Positions 61,018 to 64,000 of a DNA stretch of 64,000 bases are shown piece after piece. How positions within the stretch are numbered: position 1 is the stretch's first letter; every line of letters starts with the position of its first letter. Position numbers and translations under genes: made by a program. The notes beneath the pieces were generated by a model. That model saw only the letters and a program-made list of their open reading frames with translations. It had not been told where the DNA came from and did no database searches. The DNA comes from Aurantiochytrium sp. KH105 (Eukaryota > Sar > Bigyra > Thraustochytrida > Thraustochytriidae): contig BGKB01000027.1 of assembly GCA_003116975.1 (NCBI GenBank), positions 124,001-188,000 of the forward strand, in the 5' to 3' direction.

Positions 61018-62967
61018 ATGGCGGCAAAGAAGGGCCCACCCGTGCCAGCGAAGGTAGCGGAACTGCTCACGACGGCGCGGAGAGAGCTCCGGGCATGCCT
61101 CTTAGTGTCAGAGCAGCAACTCGCGGCCATCTCAGAAACGCGCGACCGTGAGCCGGCCCTGCGCACTAAACTTGACCGGCTGCTCGCGCGGGAAACCAAG
61201 TGGGAGGGCCGCGAAAAAGTGGCAAAACACCGATACGATGAGCTTGCCAAGATGGAAGCCTTGGCCATCGAGCGCGCCACGGTAGTTGAGGAGTTCGACA
61301 CACAAAAAAGGTTGCTCACGCGCCAAATCACAAGCCAACTTGCAAAATCCTCAGACGAGAAAGTTAGCATTCCAGAAGAGCTCTTGCAAATGTTCGATAA
61401 GATTGGCAACTCCCACCTTCTACTGGCAGAGCTATCAGGAGTAATCGAGGCCGGTGGAAAGGTGCTCGCCGAGACTTTCGAGCAAATTGGTACGCGAGGA
61501 AGTGAGCTCGATGTGCTGACGGACCGGGACATCAAGCGCATGGTCATGTACTTTTCTCGCATTTTCCCAATGCTGAACCAGCGGCTGGAAGACTTCATTG
61601 TGCGCATTGAGGAGGAAGAAAAGTCCGTCATGGAAGTCACGTCTCTACGCTCTGCAGAGGCCACCAAGACTTCAAAGGACACCCTTGAAGCGCTCCAACA
61701 GAAATGGAAAGAGAGCACCCTAGCTTCATATGCGCTTCCTCCAAAGGAGGATGCACCAATGTCCGCAGCACCGAGCCAGAACAAGCAATCTCAATCTCAA
61801 TCTCTCGTGGCTGCGCTCTCTTCTGCCGCGATGACCTTTGAACCTATCCCCAAAACTGTCGAGGAATCTGCTTCATCGGACTCTGAGGACGACAAGAGTG
61901 AAAGTAACTCTCGTCGAAGGTCGAGCGCTGGGCCTCGTGTTCTTAGCAAACACGAGCTGCTTCGAAAACGGAGACTTACGAGCTCGAGCTCTACGTCAAG
62001 CACCACAACAGCTAGCTCTGTACCTCCGCGTGGACTTTCGTCCCCTGTAATCCGCGCGGGCCAAACTCCAACTTCTCACGCTGTGAACAATCAACGCACA
62101 CTTCTCGAAGCCAACAATGTGGTCAAGGCTCCTGCTTCCGCAAAATACGGTAATGTTGCCAGTGCACCAGCACAAGCAAGCTCTCCAGCAAGAAAAGAGG
62201 CGACGTTGCCAGCGGCGGGAGAAGCTGTCTCGGATGAGGTGGACATCGTGGAAAGTACAGAAACGAGCAAATCTGCGTCAAAGACATCGAAAGCGGTGAC
62301 CACGACTCACGCAATGAGTTCCCCAACAAAAACTGGGGCGGTCGCTGCTTCGAAGCAAGTCGGAAAGAAGGACAAGAACCCTGCGCCAAGCAAGAATGGA
62401 ACTCTACAATGGCCGACGAAAAGGCCACTTGCAGCCATGCCTGCGACGCCCGCAAAGAAGCGAGCGGTCATCAATCTCGATCTTGATGATGAGGAAGAAG
62501 AGAGCGGGAGCGACCTGAGTGATGTTGTGGCGATCGACTTGTCCGCCTCAGAACCCAAGAGTCCAGCACCTGGAAGCAAACGTCCGCGCATCGCTAATAA
62601 ATCTTCCATCTCCGAGAAGGATGCTGGCGTGCATCCTGCGCGACCAGTGACTCTTGAAAACTTGCCAAGCCATATTTTCGACCCAAAGTTCATCGGCCAA
62701 GCCCCAAATCACCCAACACTGACAGGATTAGTTGGCTCCAATATTAAGATTCGCTGGAGCGCCGACAGCCCTGAGGTAGCGTACACAGTAGCTGCGATAA
62801 AGAAGCAGGCGGTATGGTACTTTTTACTCAAGGCAGCAAACCCGGAGACTGTGCCGAAGGCGATCCGGCTCCGGCTCGACGGTAAAGGCAAGGTTTACCA
62901 CGTCCATCTCTACGATCCGTTTGTGTCGAGAACGGTAACGGCCGAGTCTTCGTACCGCGTTGTATGA
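61018..62967 (+). CDS. Coiled-coil protein of unknown function, probably nuclear
   Basis: Protein of 649 residues, not recognised. Residues 1-235 are helical and charged, consistent with coiled coils (RRELRACLLVSEQQLAAI, DRDIKRMVMYFSRIFPMLNQRLEDF). A long Ser/Thr/Lys-rich, probably disordered middle (235-520) carries basic clusters (PTKRPLAAMPATPAKKRA) and acidic-Ser patches typical of nuclear proteins and casein kinase 2 sites. The last 115 residues are globular, with the pattern LPSHIFDPKFIGQAPNHPTL, GLVGSNIKIRWS and KKQAVWYFLLKAANPE, and end in a hydrophobic SSYRVV. The start ATG is in GCACGATGGC context. The divergent neighbour is a metabolic enzyme and gives no clue. Confidence 0.7.
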   Translation: MAAKKGPPVPAKVAELLTTARRELRACLLVSEQQLAAISETRDREPALRTKLDRLLARETKWEGREKVAKHRYDELAKMEALAIERATVVEEFDTQKRLLTRQITSQLAKSSDEKVSIPEELLQMFDKIGNSHLLLAELSGVIEAGGKVLAETFEQIGTRGSELDVLTDRDIKRMVMYFSRIFPMLNQRLEDFIVRIEEEEKSVMEVTSLRSAEATKTSKDTLEALQQKWKESTLASYALPPKEDAPMSAAPSQNKQSQSQSLVAALSSAAMTFEPIPKTVEESASSDSEDDKSESNSRRRSSAGPRVLSKHELLRKRRLTSSSSTSSTTTASSVPPRGLSSPVIRAGQTPTSHAVNNQRTLLEANNVVKAPASAKYGNVASAPAQASSPARKEATLPAAGEAVSDEVDIVESTETSKSASKTSKAVTTTHAMSSPTKTGAVAASKQVGKKDKNPAPSKNGTLQWPTKRPLAAMPATPAKKRAVINLDLDDEEEESGSDLSDVVAIDLSASEPKSPAPGSKRPRIANKSSISEKDAGVHPARPVTLENLPSHIFDPKFIGQAPNHPTLTGLVGSNIKIRWSADSPEVAYTVAAIKKQAVWYFLLKAANPETVPKAIRLRLDGKGKVYHVHLYDPFVSRTVTAESSYRVV

Positions 62968-63554
62968 TCCATGTATTGCAGCATTGGACATCGATTGACT
63001 TCTAGGTAGGATTTATTTTTGTGAATTGAACGCACGGCGGAGGCCTACTTTTGATTTTCTTTGTTTAGGCCGCGACTGGGTCCGTCTTGCACATGATTGT
63101 AGAAACGAGGATATTATTGGCTGATGGTTGGCCGGCTTGGCCTATTTCTTCTTCAAATTCACATTGCCTCATACATAAGACTGTAGGCGTGTCAAATACT
63201 TTTTTTTTCTTCCCTATATGTCAGTGAGTGCCCCTTGTGTGTCTCTGTCATTCGCGGCTAATCTTGATGCCAGCTGAATTATTCAACACATGGGCGAGCC
63301 AGAGCGATCTTGCTGTTCTCTGCATCGGTTGTTTCTTCATTGCGAGCAGAAGCAAGGAGAGAAAGGCCATTCTTATAGAAGCAACCAGCCAACCGGGTAC
63401 CACTTTCGAGGACGAGGCAGATCCGAACAGAGCGCAGAGCCCCACAGGACTAGTTCCCAACCAACCAAACAAGCAAACCAATACTGCCACTGCCCAAGGA
63501 AACGAGTCTCTGGACACATTTCAGGAAACAGGAAAAAGAAAACGTAAACGTGAA
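62968..63554. other. Convergent intergenic spacer
   Basis: AT-rich spacer between two 3' ends, with a T9 run near 63200. No gene seen. Confidence 0.5.
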
Positions 63555-64000
63555 TTACTTGCTCTTCTTGGTGTCCGCCTCAATAGTCTCAAAGTCATCA
63601 TCGTCGTCGTCGTCCACGGCAAGGTCATCTGCCCCACTCTTCTTTGCGGCCTTTGCCTTCGTCACGCGCTTGCGAACAGCGTTGGCCGACTCGGAGGCTG
63701 CGTCAGTCTCATCGGCATCCTCTTCGTCGTCGCTGTCTGCAAAATCAGAGTCCTCGGACTGGACGGCCTTCCCAAAGGCCTCCTCGAACAAGGTGGGTTC
63801 GTTGTCGAGCTCAAGATCCTCGGGGTGGATCTCTTTGGGCTTGACAAAGCCTTCCGGCTGGATCGACACAGTTTGCGTCACCTTTTCGTCAAAGTCGACA
63901 TAAGCGTGACAGAGCAGCGTGAAGCCGAACTTGTATTCCTGTTTGGGTTTGAGAAAACCCTTGCTAGGAAACTGTGTCCGGCCGCGCAGCGTACGCGAAG
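63555..64000 (-). CDS. C-terminus of a SEC63-like protein (gene cut by window edge)
   Basis: The last about 147 codons of a gene whose 5' part lies outside the window. The frame is open to the right edge, so no start codon is visible. The visible part begins with a beta-sandwich-like stretch (GFLKPKQEYKFGFTLLCHAYVDFDEK), similar to the final Ig-like piece of the Sec63/Brr2 domain, then a linker and a strongly acidic tail (DSDFADSDDEEDADETD and a run of seven Asp) ending in a short basic stretch. SEC63, which works with the Sec61 translocon at the ER, ends in such an acidic tail. The identification rests on these two features only; other Sec63-domain proteins lack the acidic end. Confidence 0.5.
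   Translation of the reverse strand, partial: SRTLRGRTQFPSKGFLKPKQEYKFGFTLLCHAYVDFDEKVTQTVSIQPEGFVKPKEIHPEDLELDNEPTLFEEAFGKAVQSEDSDFADSDDEEDADETDAASESANAVRKRVTKAKAAKKSGADDLAVDDDDDDDFETIEADTKKSK

Noticed and set aside
1-64000. tRNA, rRNA, snRNA or CRISPR array
   Set aside because: Read by eye for B-box-like GGTTCGAAT patterns, U6-type sequence and regularly spaced repeats; none found. A covariance-model scan was not possible here.

Overview
The window is GC-rich nuclear DNA from a protist. It has long uninterrupted genes, no visible introns in any recognised gene, Golgi, exocytic and chromatin genes, homopolymeric glutamine tracts and microsatellite-rich intergenic DNA. The gene set (COPI beta'-COP, COG5, ARP4, a class C-like seven-helix receptor, an M8 metalloprotease, a PhoD-type phosphatase, a fused acyl-CoA carboxylase) with almost no introns fits a thraustochytrid (Labyrinthulomycetes, Stramenopiles). 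That assignment is inferred from gene content and base composition, not from a marker gene. No rRNA, tRNA, CRISPR array or intact transposon was recognised.

Layout. 1-6564: a repeat-dense desert with no convincing gene. 6565-13793: two chromatin genes tail to tail, an ELM2/split-SANT/PHD protein with long polyQ (+) and an ARP4/BAF53-type actin-related protein (-). 14.7-15.5 kb: frame-shifted coding remnants. 17.2-24.2 kb: two Golgi-traffic genes in tandem, beta'-COP and COG5. 24.5-25.6 kb: a soluble phosphatidylserine-decarboxylase-family enzyme (-). 28.4-32.4 kb: a secreted SGNH hydrolase, a small SAM methyltransferase and an EF-hand actin-bundling protein. 33.3-34.2 kb: two broken remnants of a beta-lactamase-like gene. 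35.5-38.1 kb: a zinc alcohol dehydrogenase and an F-box-like unknown.

38.9-56.6 kb is rich in surface and secreted products: a PhoD phosphatase split by a membrane hairpin, a small secreted protein and a leishmanolysin-type protease that share an N-terminal cysteine domain, a double-vWA cysteine-repeat protein, a CAX Ca2+/H+ antiporter and a Pro-Thr-stalked seven-helix receptor. A RING protein lies among them. 56.8-60.3 kb: a single-chain biotin carboxylase/BCCP/carboxyltransferase, probably mitochondrial. 61.0-63.0 kb: a coiled-coil protein of unknown function. The right edge cuts a minus-strand gene whose visible C-terminus resembles SEC63.

Most neighbours are functionally unrelated, as usual in eukaryotes. 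Three local associations stand out: the chromatin pair, the Golgi pair, and the divergent pair of secreted proteins with a shared domain.
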